From Ponticaulis sp. (GTDB lineage: Bacteria; Pseudomonadota; Alphaproteobacteria; Caulobacterales; Hyphomonadaceae), in contig PABS01000046.1 in NCBI GenBank assembly GCA_002699325.1, positions 43,797 through 49,845 on the forward strand: a stretch of 6,049 bases of DNA, written 5' to 3'. Below, piece after piece: positions 1-5,989 of this stretch (positions are counted from its first letter, which is position 1; every line of letters starts with the position of its first letter). The position numbers and the translations under genes are program-made. A model generated the notes under the pieces. The model made no database searches. It had not been told where the DNA came from and saw only the letters and a list, made by a program, of their open reading frames with translations.

Positions 1-1034
1 ATGGCCTCGTGCGCTTCCTGGGCGTTTTTGGCTTTGGAGGAATAACGACGAGGCTTTTCTGGCAGATAGTTGCTGCCATGATCGGCGCGAATCACATCGC
101 GCGCAGCATGGTAAGCTTCTTCAGCCATCTGGACGCCATCTGTACGCATATAAGTGATGCGTCCATCTTCGTAGAGCTTCTGAGCCGCTTGCATGGTGCG
201 CTTGGCGGAGAAGCCCAGACGACGCGAGGCGTCCTGCTGAAGCGTGGATGTAATGAAAGGCGGGGGCGGGTTGCGCTTGACCGGCTTGGCTTCGACAGCC
301 TCGACCGTGAAGCCATTCTTGCGAACCACCTCAAGAGCAGCGTCAGCGTCTGCTTTGTTCGCAATCGAGAATTTCTTGAGCTTCTCGCCGTTCAGTTCAA
401 CAAGTCGAGCTTCAAAACTCGAGCCGTCTGAGGCTTTCAGATCAGCCGCTATCTGCCAGTATTCCTCAGGCTTGAAGCTCTCGATTTCGCGTTCGCGTTC
501 ACAGATCAGGCGGAGCGCTACGGACTGAACCCGGCCAGCCGAACGAGAACCCGGCAGCTTGCGCCAGAGTACAGGAGACAGCGTAAAGCCTACCAGATAA
601 TCCAGCGCGCGACGTGCGAGGTAGGCATCGACCAGTTCCTGATCAATGTCGCGCGGGTTCGACATGGCGTCGGTGACGGCAGATTTTGTAATGGCGTTGA
701 AGACAACCCGGCTGATGCCGACATCCTTCAGAACACGACGGTTCTTAAGGGCCTCAAGCAGGTGCCAGGAGATGGCTTCGCCTTCACGGTCAGGGTCAGT
801 TGCGAGGATGAGTTGTTCAGAGCCTTTGACGGCATCAGCGATTTCACGAATACGCTTGGCCGACTTCGCATCAGCCTCCCAGCTCATTGCAAAGTCATCA
901 TCCGGCTGGACTGAACCATCCTTCGACGGGAGATCACGGATGTGGCCATAACTGGCCAGCACTTTGTAGTCTTTCCCGAGATATTTGTTGATGGTTTTCG
1001 CCTTTGCAGGCGATTCAACGACAACGACTTTCAT
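1..1034 (-). CDS. topA: DNA topoisomerase I (type IA), N-terminal part, cut by window edge
   Basis: Relaxes negative supercoils by cutting and passing one DNA strand through a transient 5'-phosphotyrosine link. The start ATG is at 1032-1034; 344 whole codons are present, and members of this family usually run to roughly 800-900 residues, so over half is missing because the window ends, not through mutation. The Toprim domain (about residues 1-115) shows ESPAKAKTI with the catalytic Glu7 and the acidic triad in ATDPDREGEA (Asp80, Asp82, Glu84). SAGRVQS (Arg168) and FITSTLQQ follow. The active-site tyrosine is Tyr295 in ITYMRTDG, and the visible part ends in the conserved NYLPEKPR and KNAQEAHEA region. 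The zinc-finger or basic C-terminal part is not visible. It lies 67 bp downstream of lptG on the same strand. Its ribosome site is modest (TGGA, about 8 bases before ATG). Confidence 0.97.
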   Translation of the reverse strand, partial: MKVVVVESPAKAKTINKYLGKDYKVLASYGHIRDLPSKDGSVQPDDDFAMSWEADAKSAKRIREIADAVKGSEQLILATDPDREGEAISWHLLEALKNRRVLKDVGISRVVFNAITKSAVTDAMSNPRDIDQELVDAYLARRALDYLVGFTLSPVLWRKLPGSRSAGRVQSVALRLICEREREIESFKPEEYWQIAADLKASDGSSFEARLVELNGEKLKKFSIANKADADAALEVVRKNGFTVEAVEAKPVKRNPPPPFITSTLQQDASRRLGFSAKRTMQAAQKLYEDGRITYMRTDGVQMAEEAYHAARDVIRADHGSNYLPEKPRRYSSKAKNAQEAHEA

Positions 1035-1064
1035 ATATGAAATCCAGTTTCCCCAATGAGGCGG

Positions 1065-1093
1065 AAGGTGTGATCAGCGTGACACTAAGTCAA
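1065..1093 (-). promoter_or_regulatory. Candidate topA promoter between lptG and topA
   Basis: On the minus strand TTGACT (plus positions 1088-1093) matches the sigma70 -35 box at five of six bases. It lies just after the lptG stop codon. With a 17-base spacer the -10 position reads CACCTT, a poor match, so the call rests mainly on the -35 box and on its place ahead of topA. No terminator hairpin is visible between lptG and topA, so read-through from lptFG is an alternative or additional source of topA mRNA. Confidence 0.3.
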
Positions 1094-1101
1094 CAGTACC
1101 T

Positions 1102-2217
1102 TTAACCATCTTCCAGATAGGCGATAGCAGTCAGGGCTGTAAACAGGGCAAACAAGGGGGGAGCGAAAGCAGCGACAGCGCGCGGCGCTGCGCCAGCTGC
1201 ACCAAGGCTCTGCGTGAGCTCAGTTATGAAGTATAGCATGACAGCTGCGAACGTCCCCCAGGCAATGAGCTGACCTGTGCCACCGAGACGAGCGAGGCGC
1301 AGACAAACGAGTGCGCCAATCAATGCCATAGCAATATACAAAATAGGCGAAGCAATCAGAGCCTGATAATGCATTTCATAGCGGGAAGCATCGAGTCCCG
1401 CGCGCTGAGTGTCTGAAATGAAACCTGGCAGTTTCCAGAAACCGATGGTGAGTGGTGACGCAAACCGGTCAAGCAGCCGAGCGGGGTCAAGATCAGTTGG
1501 AATCGACAGTGCATCCCGGCGCACCGGGCGTTGTCCCGGCATGTTTTCGACCACGCCAGTGAGTTCCCAGAAGCCGTCCTTCAAGGTCGCACGATCAGCC
1601 TCAATCCGGCGCTTGAATGCAAACTCATCTGTGCCTTGGTTTCGGGTATAAATGCGCTCGTATTCAAAGATCTTCACATCTTTGAGGACGACACCACTCT
1701 GCTCGGTGTCCTTTGCGTGGATAACAAACTGATCTGTTTCGGAACCTTGCCGCAGCCAGATGCCGTTACGCTGTGAGGAAATCCCGCGGGATGGTCCATC
1801 TACAAGTTCAGATCGACGCGTTTCAAAATCCCCATTGAGGTCCGCGCCGATGGGATTGAGCACCGTTACTGTAAATATGCCCAGAACCGCAGCAATGACC
1901 ATAAGCGGCGCGAGGAAACGCCATGCAGACAGACCTGCCGCTCGCATCGCCGGAAGCTCGGTGAGACGCGACAGGCGAGAAAAAGCCAGCATGGCGCTCA
2001 CAAGAATGATGAACGGCATGGACTGCTCGAGCAGCATAGGCAGCTTCATTGCTGAGAGTTGGACGGCCTGGATGGCGTTAATGTCGGTATCGTTCCCAAC
2101 CGTCCGGAACTGCTCAACAACATCGACCAGCATAATGGCGGCAAGGATGACGAACAGAGTCAGTAATATCGACTGAATGCACTGGCGGAAGACGTAAAGC
2201 TGAAGACGCTGAACCAT
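1102..2217 (-). CDS. lptG: LPS export ABC transporter permease LptG (YjgP/YjgQ family)
   Basis: Inner-membrane subunit of the LptB2FG transporter, which pulls lipopolysaccharide from the outer leaflet of the inner membrane and feeds it to LptC and the LptA bridge. The 371 residues have the family layout: TM1 about 13-33, TM2 62-82, a cytoplasmic coupling helix 83-98 (RLSRLTELPAMRAAGLS) that docks on LptB, TM3 100-122, a periplasmic beta-jellyroll about 125-265, then TM4 284-306, TM5 312-335 and TM6 346-368. The ELxAMRAAG core is typical of the family, here with Pro after Glu-Leu. It is called LptG rather than LptF because it is the second gene of the pair and carries the MRAAG form of the coupling helix. 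Its ATG overlaps the lptF stop by one base (TAATG at 2215-2219), which suggests translational coupling. A GGAGG (plus 2231-2235) lies inside the lptF end, 13 bases before ATG, a rather long spacing. Length is normal for the family. Confidence 0.95.
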   Translation of the reverse strand: MVQRLQLYVFRQCIQSILLTLFVILAAIMLVDVVEQFRTVGNDTDINAIQAVQLSAMKLPMLLEQSMPFIILVSAMLAFSRLSRLTELPAMRAAGLSAWRFLAPLMVIAAVLGIFTVTVLNPIGADLNGDFETRRSELVDGPSRGISSQRNGIWLRQGSETDQFVIHAKDTEQSGVVLKDVKIFEYERIYTRNQGTDEFAFKRRIEADRATLKDGFWELTGVVENMPGQRPVRRDALSIPTDLDPARLLDRFASPLTIGFWKLPGFISDTQRAGLDASRYEMHYQALIASPILYIAMALIGALVCLRLARLGGTGQLIAWGTFAAVMLYFITELTQSLGAAGAAPRAVAAFAPPLFALFTALTAIAYLEDG

Positions 2218-3356
2218 TATGTTGCGTTGGCCTCCAGTTGAGCGCCAGGGCCGCCGGATTTTCGTTTGAACAATCTCGGAATTCCGCCCAGCAGATAGAC
2301 GTAAAGAATGATCAGAGACGTGCCGACTGGAAGTGCGTACTGGACAATATTCAATGCCGGGTCACTGGCCGCATTAGGCTGGATGGACAGCATAAGGATC
2401 ACGAAAAGCAAAGCGCCTACCGAAGCGATGATGATACGTCGCTGATATCCCCGACGAGAGAAATTTCCTCCGACCACAGCCAGTATGGCTATCAATGCCA
2501 TAGCGATATTCATGAGTGGCATAGCAAGCCTGGAGTGGGCTTCGGCCAGATATCTCTCCTGATCCCGATTCTGATAATAGTCAGCGAGATCCGGATAAAA
2601 CAACTCGTAGAGAAACCTGTCAGAGGGCTTCAGCAGAAGGTCTGATTCTTCAGCAAGAAACGCTGTCAGGTCAAAAATATAGTCGTCGAAGTCCAGCACA
2701 GAGAGTTGACCCTGCGCATCGACCTGCTGAATTTGGCCGTTTGTCATTCGGATAGCTGGCTGGCCTTCAATTTCGACAAGATTACCTGTCTGCGCAATGT
2801 AGTCGACTGTGTTTGAGGGCACTCGCGTGTCCGAGATCAGCATGCCGCGGAACTGTCCACCTGATGATTCTCGTACGTAAATCGTCAGTCCGTCTGTCGG
2901 ATCGGTGAAAGCGCCCGGACGAATTAGAGAGGCCGCAAAATCAGCACGCGCATCAGAGATCGTTTCGCGAAGTTCGCGCTGTGCAGCCGGTTGGATGAAG
3001 AGGTTCACGCAGAGATGCACCATGGCCGCAAGCACGGCGAGGCGCAGAACAGGCGAGGCGATCTGCCAGCGCGTCATACCCGCTGACTGTGCAACGACGA
3101 TCTCACTGTCCCGCTGCAGGCGGTTCAGGGCGTTCAGTGACGCCACGAAGAGTGCGATCGGCGCAAGCACGGCGACAATTTGCGGCGCGCCAAGTGCAAC
3201 GACGCGTAAATAGGTTAAAGCGCTCTGCCGGTTTTCGACAATCAGATCGGTCTGCGACATGCCCTGCGCGAGCAGAGCAATGAGCGCGAGTCCGCCGACA
3301 ATTGTCATTACGGCCTTGAAGACGCTGAAGAAGATATAAAGTTGGATTCGAGTCAT
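2217..3356 (-). CDS. lptF: LPS export ABC transporter permease LptF (YjgP/YjgQ family)
   Basis: Partner of LptG in the LptB2FG lipopolysaccharide extractor of the inner membrane. The 379 residues show TM1 about 14-33, TM2 50-75, coupling helix 79-98 (core DSEIVVAQSAGMTRWQI), TM3 101-122, a periplasmic beta-jellyroll about 130-265, TM4 276-297, TM5 305-324 and TM6 335-358, ending in a basic cytoplasmic tail (KRKSGG). A two-proline stretch in TM2-TM3 and the LNALNRLQRDSE segment are typical of LptF in this family. An in-frame TAG lies three codons upstream of the ATG, so no longer ATG-started form is possible; the ribosome site is weak (AGAAAG). It is the first gene of the lptFG unit and is transcribed away from pepA across a 107-bp gap. 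The ATPase LptB is not in the window; in most genomes it is encoded elsewhere. Confidence 0.95.
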   Translation of the reverse strand: MTRIQLYIFFSVFKAVMTIVGGLALIALLAQGMSQTDLIVENRQSALTYLRVVALGAPQIVAVLAPIALFVASLNALNRLQRDSEIVVAQSAGMTRWQIASPVLRLAVLAAMVHLCVNLFIQPAAQRELRETISDARADFAASLIRPGAFTDPTDGLTIYVRESSGGQFRGMLISDTRVPSNTVDYIAQTGNLVEIEGQPAIRMTNGQIQQVDAQGQLSVLDFDDYIFDLTAFLAEESDLLLKPSDRFLYELFYPDLADYYQNRDQERYLAEAHSRLAMPLMNIAMALIAILAVVGGNFSRRGYQRRIIIASVGALLFVILMLSIQPNAASDPALNIVQYALPVGTSLIILYVYLLGGIPRLFKRKSGGPGAQLEANAT

Positions 3357-3463
3357 GACTTTCTATCTGCTTAGCCCGTCCTACTGCAGACACCAAACAT
3401 CTTCTCTGCCCTGTTGCCCGTTTCGTCAGGAGGGCTTACTTCGAATGCAATTGGAGCAAAAGT
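3357..3463. promoter_or_regulatory. Divergent intergenic region between lptF and pepA
   Basis: These 107 bp must hold, or lie next to, the promoters of two opposed transcription units. I find no pair of boxes on either strand that I would call with confidence. The best plus-strand candidate is TTGCCC (3414-3419) with a 17-base spacer to TACTTC (3437-3442), whose -10 is poor. The best minus-strand candidate is CTGACG followed by GAGAAG, also weak. The region contains a perfect AGGAGG (3428-3433) and a nearer GGAG (3453-3456) upstream of pepA. Two abutting GANTC sequences lie just outside it, over the first lptF codons. Confidence 0.5.
3453..3456 (+). promoter_or_regulatory. Ribosome binding site of pepA (GGAG)
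   Basis: GGAG lies 7 bases before the ATG at 3464, good spacing, and supports that start. The stronger AGGAGG at 3428-3433 is 30 bases from this ATG, too far to serve it directly; it is well placed only for an out-of-frame ATG at 3445. Confidence 0.7.
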
Positions 3464-4930
3464 ATGAAGTTTGAGATCAAAGACAGTTTTGTCGGTCAGG
3501 TGCATGTCATTCTGGCAGACGAAGAAAACCTCATTCCCGATTCTGTGAACCAGATTGCTGACGGACTGAGTGAAAAACTCAAGGCGCTGGCTGACAAGTC
3601 ACGCTTCAGAGCAAAAGCCGGCCAGGTGCTGGAATATACCCCGATTGGCGATGGTGACCCAGCCAAACTGCTGATCATCGGCGCAGGAAAACTCGGCGAT
3701 GACAGAGCGCGTTCGCTGGAAGAGTTCGGCGGCTATGCGGTGAAGAATACGCTGACTTCAGGGTTCACATCCGTGTCTGTTGTCGGCACGGGGTCGGCAG
3801 ACGATGCCCGTATCCTTCTTGGCGCCCGTCTGGCAGCTTATCGATTTGACAAATACATGACGAAGCTGAGCGATGATCAGAAGCCATCTCTGGAGTCGGT
3901 GACGCTGGTGACATCGGACGTCACGGCAACACGCGAAGCTTTTGAGCCTTTGGACGCTGCCGCAGCCGGTACTGAAATGGCGCGCGATCTGATGAATGAG
4001 CCGCCGAACGTCCTCTATCCTGAAAGCTATGCCGGGCGCATCAAGGAAATGGAGAGTATCGGTCTCAAGGTCACGATCCTTGGGGAAAAAGAGCTGGAAG
4101 AGCTGGGCATGCTGTCGCTTCTGGGCGTCGGACAGGGTTCGGTGAAGGAATCCAAAGTCGCGATGATGGAGTGGAACGGCGGTGGCGATGAAGCTCCACT
4201 GGCGCTCGTTGGTAAGGGCGTCTGCTTTGATTCCGGCGGCATTTCCATCAAGCCCGGTCCGAACATGCAAGACATGAAGGGCGATATGGGCGGCTCTGCT
4301 GCAGTTGTCGGCGCCATGAAGACGCTGGCGCTGCGCAAGGCCAAAGCTAATGTTGTGGGTCTGGTTGGTCTTGTCGAAAATATGCCAGACGGCAATGCCA
4401 GCCGTCCCGGTGATATTGTAAAAACCATGTCTGGTCAGACAGTCGAAAACCAGAACACAGATGCCGAGGGTCGCCTCGTTCTGTGTGACGTTCTCTGGTA
4501 TGCTCAGGAGACCTACAAGCCGAAAGCAATCGTGGATCTGGCGACGTTGACGGGTGCGATCATCGTCTCGCTGGGGCATGAAAATGCGGGTCTGTTCTCA
4601 AATGATGATGACCTTGCCTCACAATTGACGAATGCTGGTCTGGAAGAGGGCGAGACCGTGTGGCGTCTGCCGCTCAGCCCGAAATATGACAAGCTTCTGA
4701 AGTCCCAGTTCGCTGACATGAAAAACATTGGTGGACCGGCGGCGGGCTCAATTACGGCCGCTCAATTCCTTAAGCGTTTCATTAAGGACGGCGTGGCCTG
4801 GGCGCACATCGATATAGCGGGTGTCGCCTGGAAAAGCGGAGACAAGTCTCCGATCGACCCAAGCTGGGCCAGCGGCTTTGGACCGCGTCTCCTCGACCGT
4901 CTGGTCAAGGACAACTTCGAGGCCAAGTAA
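3464..4930 (+). CDS. pepA: Leucyl aminopeptidase PepA (cytosol aminopeptidase, family M17)
   Basis: Cytoplasmic two-metal aminopeptidase that removes N-terminal residues, leucine preferred, from peptides; the family forms hexamers. The 488 residues split into a variable N-terminal domain (about 1-165) and the catalytic domain (about 170-480). All catalytic positions are present with the exact spacing of E. coli PepA: Lys251 and Asp256 (GKGVCFDSGG), Lys263 (SIKPG), Asp274 (KGDMGG), and Asp333, Glu335 and Arg337 in the family signature NTDAEGRL. These give the metal ligands plus the catalytic Lys263 and Arg337. The enzyme should therefore be active. In E. coli PepA also binds DNA, as a Xer-recombination accessory and a carAB regulator; nothing here shows whether this protein does. 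It is transcribed divergently from lptF and is followed after 2 bp by holC, so the two are very probably one operon. Confidence 0.98.
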   Translation: MKFEIKDSFVGQVHVILADEENLIPDSVNQIADGLSEKLKALADKSRFRAKAGQVLEYTPIGDGDPAKLLIIGAGKLGDDRARSLEEFGGYAVKNTLTSGFTSVSVVGTGSADDARILLGARLAAYRFDKYMTKLSDDQKPSLESVTLVTSDVTATREAFEPLDAAAAGTEMARDLMNEPPNVLYPESYAGRIKEMESIGLKVTILGEKELEELGMLSLLGVGQGSVKESKVAMMEWNGGGDEAPLALVGKGVCFDSGGISIKPGPNMQDMKGDMGGSAAVVGAMKTLALRKAKANVVGLVGLVENMPDGNASRPGDIVKTMSGQTVENQNTDAEGRLVLCDVLWYAQETYKPKAIVDLATLTGAIIVSLGHENAGLFSNDDDLASQLTNAGLEEGETVWRLPLSPKYDKLLKSQFADMKNIGGPAAGSITAAQFLKRFIKDGVAWAHIDIAGVAWKSGDKSPIDPSWASGFGPRLLDRLVKDNFEAK

Positions 4931-4932
4931 AC

Positions 4933-5382
4933 ATGGCATGTGAGTGGTGGTTCTACCATCTGGAGCGGCCGCCACTCGCAGCCGCACTCGCGCCCCTGTT
5001 CGAGAAGTGTCTCGAGCGTGGATGGCGGGTGCTTGTCTCTTCTGACGACAGCCATGCGCTCGATGAGATCGATGCCGAACTCTGGAATTGGCGTGACGAC
5101 AGCTTCCTGCCGCACGGACGAGATGGGGAGCTCGCAGAACAACAGCCAGTGCTTCTTACCACCGGCGAGAAGAACCTAAATAATGCAAAAATACTGGTGC
5201 TTCTCGGCGGCAAGGATTGCGGCCGGCATGACCCGCCTTATGAGCGCGTGATGGTGGTCTTCGAGGATGGAGATGGCGCGGCGAGGGGGATGGCGCGCAC
5301 GCAGTACAAGCGCGCAAAGGACCAGTCTGCGCCGGTTCGCTATTTCCGGCAGACCTCATCTGGCGGCTGGCAGGAACAGTAG
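4933..5382 (+). CDS. holC: DNA polymerase III chi subunit (HolC)
   Basis: The chi subunit of the replicative clamp-loader complex pairs with psi (HolD) and contacts single-strand binding protein in E. coli. The 149 residues are the usual length. Recognition rests on the N-terminal FYHLERPPL, on EKCLERGWRVLV (about 24-35), on the family-typical LWNWRDDSFLPHG (50-62) and on QPVLLTTGEKNLNNAKILVLL (about 71-91). A predicted Rossmann-like alpha/beta fold fits. The ATG comes 2 bases after the pepA stop, so translation is probably coupled; there is no clear ribosome site of its own beyond AAG in the pepA end. Around 5172-5195 the codons turn AT-rich and include CTA and ATA, unlike the rest of the gene. 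Whether a psi partner exists in this organism cannot be told; many alphaproteobacteria lack a recognisable HolD. No terminator is visible after the stop. Confidence 0.93.
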   Translation: MACEWWFYHLERPPLAAALAPLFEKCLERGWRVLVSSDDSHALDEIDAELWNWRDDSFLPHGRDGELAEQQPVLLTTGEKNLNNAKILVLLGGKDCGRHDPPYERVMVVFEDGDGAARGMARTQYKRAKDQSAPVRYFRQTSSGGWQEQ

Positions 5383-5406
5383 CGCAGCGAATTTCCACAC
5401 TCGGCC

Positions 5407-5435
5407 TTGCCCGGCTCAGCGCGCCCGGCTATAGC
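5407..5435 (+). promoter_or_regulatory. Sigma70-type promoter of ndk
   Basis: TTGCCC (5407-5412), a 17-base spacer and TATAGC (5430-5435) form the best promoter match in the window, in the form usual for alphaproteobacterial housekeeping genes (TTG-rich -35, CTATA-type -10). Transcription should start near 5441-5444. This lets ndk be expressed apart from pepA-holC, although nothing visible stops read-through from holC. Confidence 0.65.
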
Positions 5436-5455
5436 GGCGCCTGATGTATCACGCC

Positions 5456-5470
5456 GCCGCCCGAAGCGGC
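5456..5470 (+). other. Small GC hairpin in the ndk 5' leader
   Basis: GCCGC (5456-5460) and GCGGC (5466-5470) form a perfect 5-bp stem with a CCGAA loop. It lies between the predicted transcription start and the ndk ribosome site, ending 6 bases before AAGGA. No T-run follows, so it is not a terminator; it could stabilise the 5' end or affect ribosome access. It may also be chance in a GC-rich stretch. Confidence 0.35.
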
Positions 5471-5476
5471 ATTTCC

Positions 5477-5481
5477 AAGGA
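5477..5481 (+). promoter_or_regulatory. Ribosome binding site deciding the ndk start (AAGGA)
   Basis: AAGGA ends 7 bases before the ATG at 5489, good spacing. It favours the 140-residue Ndk over the in-frame 155-residue form that would start at ATG 5444, which has no ribosome site. Confidence 0.75.
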
Positions 5482-5488
5482 CAGTCTT

Positions 5489-5911
5489 ATGGCGACCGAA
5501 CGCACATTTTCTATCATCAAACCTGATGCAACGAACCGCAATCTGACAGGCAAGATCAATGCCATGATCGAAGAAGCCGGTCTGCGTATTGTTGGACAGC
5601 GCCGCATCCAGATGACAGATGCTCAGGCCAAGAAATTCTACGAAGTCCACGCAGAGCGCCCATTCTATGGCGAACTCGTTGAATTCATGACATCCGCACC
5701 CGTTGTTGTTCAGGTGCTGGAAGGTGAAAACGCTGTTGCGAAATACCGCGAAGTCATGGGCGCAACGAACCCAGAAGACGCGGCACCTGGTACGATCCGC
5801 AAGGAAGTTGCGCTTTCGATCGGCGAGAACTCTGTGCACGGCTCTGACAGCCAGGAAAATGCCAAGCTGGAAATCGGTCAATTCTTCACGGAAGCGGATA
5901 TCGTCGGCTAA
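5489..5911 (+). CDS. ndk: Nucleoside diphosphate kinase
   Basis: Moves the gamma-phosphate from one nucleoside triphosphate, mainly ATP, to other nucleoside diphosphates through a phosphohistidine, balancing NTP and dNTP pools in the cytoplasm. The 140 residues are the usual length for bacterial Ndk. The start [14 protein letters not shown] is typical of the family. All known active-site residues fall at the classical positions: Lys11, Tyr51, Phe59, Arg87, Thr93, Arg104, Asn114 and the phosphorylated His117 in NSVHGSDS. The start at 5489 is chosen because it has the AAGGA site and because family members begin here; an in-frame ATG at 5444 would add [15 protein letters not shown], which looks like leader rather than Ndk sequence. 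It has its own promoter upstream and a strong terminator 22 bp after the stop, so it is probably monocistronic. Confidence 0.98.
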   Translation: MATERTFSIIKPDATNRNLTGKINAMIEEAGLRIVGQRRIQMTDAQAKKFYEVHAERPFYGELVEFMTSAPVVVQVLEGENAVAKYREVMGATNPEDAAPGTIRKEVALSIGENSVHGSDSQENAKLEIGQFFTEADIVG

Positions 5912-5933
5912 CTGATCCGATCCGTTCTGGACA

Positions 5934-5970
5934 CGAAAAAGCCATCCGTGATTGCGGATGGCTTTTTTCG
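5934..5970. terminator. Rho-independent terminator after ndk, probably bidirectional
   Basis: GCCATCCG (5941-5948) and CGGATGGC (5955-5962) form a perfect 8-bp stem with a 6-base TGATTG loop, followed by six T (5963-5968). On the other strand the A-run at 5936-5940 gives a matching U-run, and CGAAAAA/TTTTTTCG extends the dyad with only one unpaired base. It therefore suits both ndk on plus and a convergent gene on minus. Confidence 0.93.
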
Positions 5971-5989
5971 TATCTGCGAGTTGGAGACG

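Noticed and set aside
1..3. ATG at the first bases of the window
   Set aside because: On the plus strand it is chance; the minus strand reads on through TopA HEA(I) here.
9..431. Plus-strand open frame opposite topA
   Set aside because: The minus strand here encodes conserved TopA motifs including the active-site tyrosine; the plus frame is a shadow.
1102..1110. TTAACCATC, like half of a CtrA box (TTAA-N7-TTAA)
   Set aside because: No second TTAA at the required spacing, and the bases are simply the last lptG codons and stop read backwards.
3758..4579. A 273-codon open frame antisense to pepA
   Set aside because: It lies wholly within a clear pepA gene on the other strand, has no recognisable domain, and its His/Arg/Gln-rich make-up is what reading a coding strand backwards gives.
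4938..5179. Other starts near holC (ATG 4938, GTG 4940)
   Set aside because: Both are out of frame with HolC; only ATG 4933 gives the conserved FYHL N-terminus.
5429..5881. A 150-codon open frame antisense to ndk
   Set aside because: Covers the ndk gene and its leader, with composition typical of an antisense shadow and no family resemblance.
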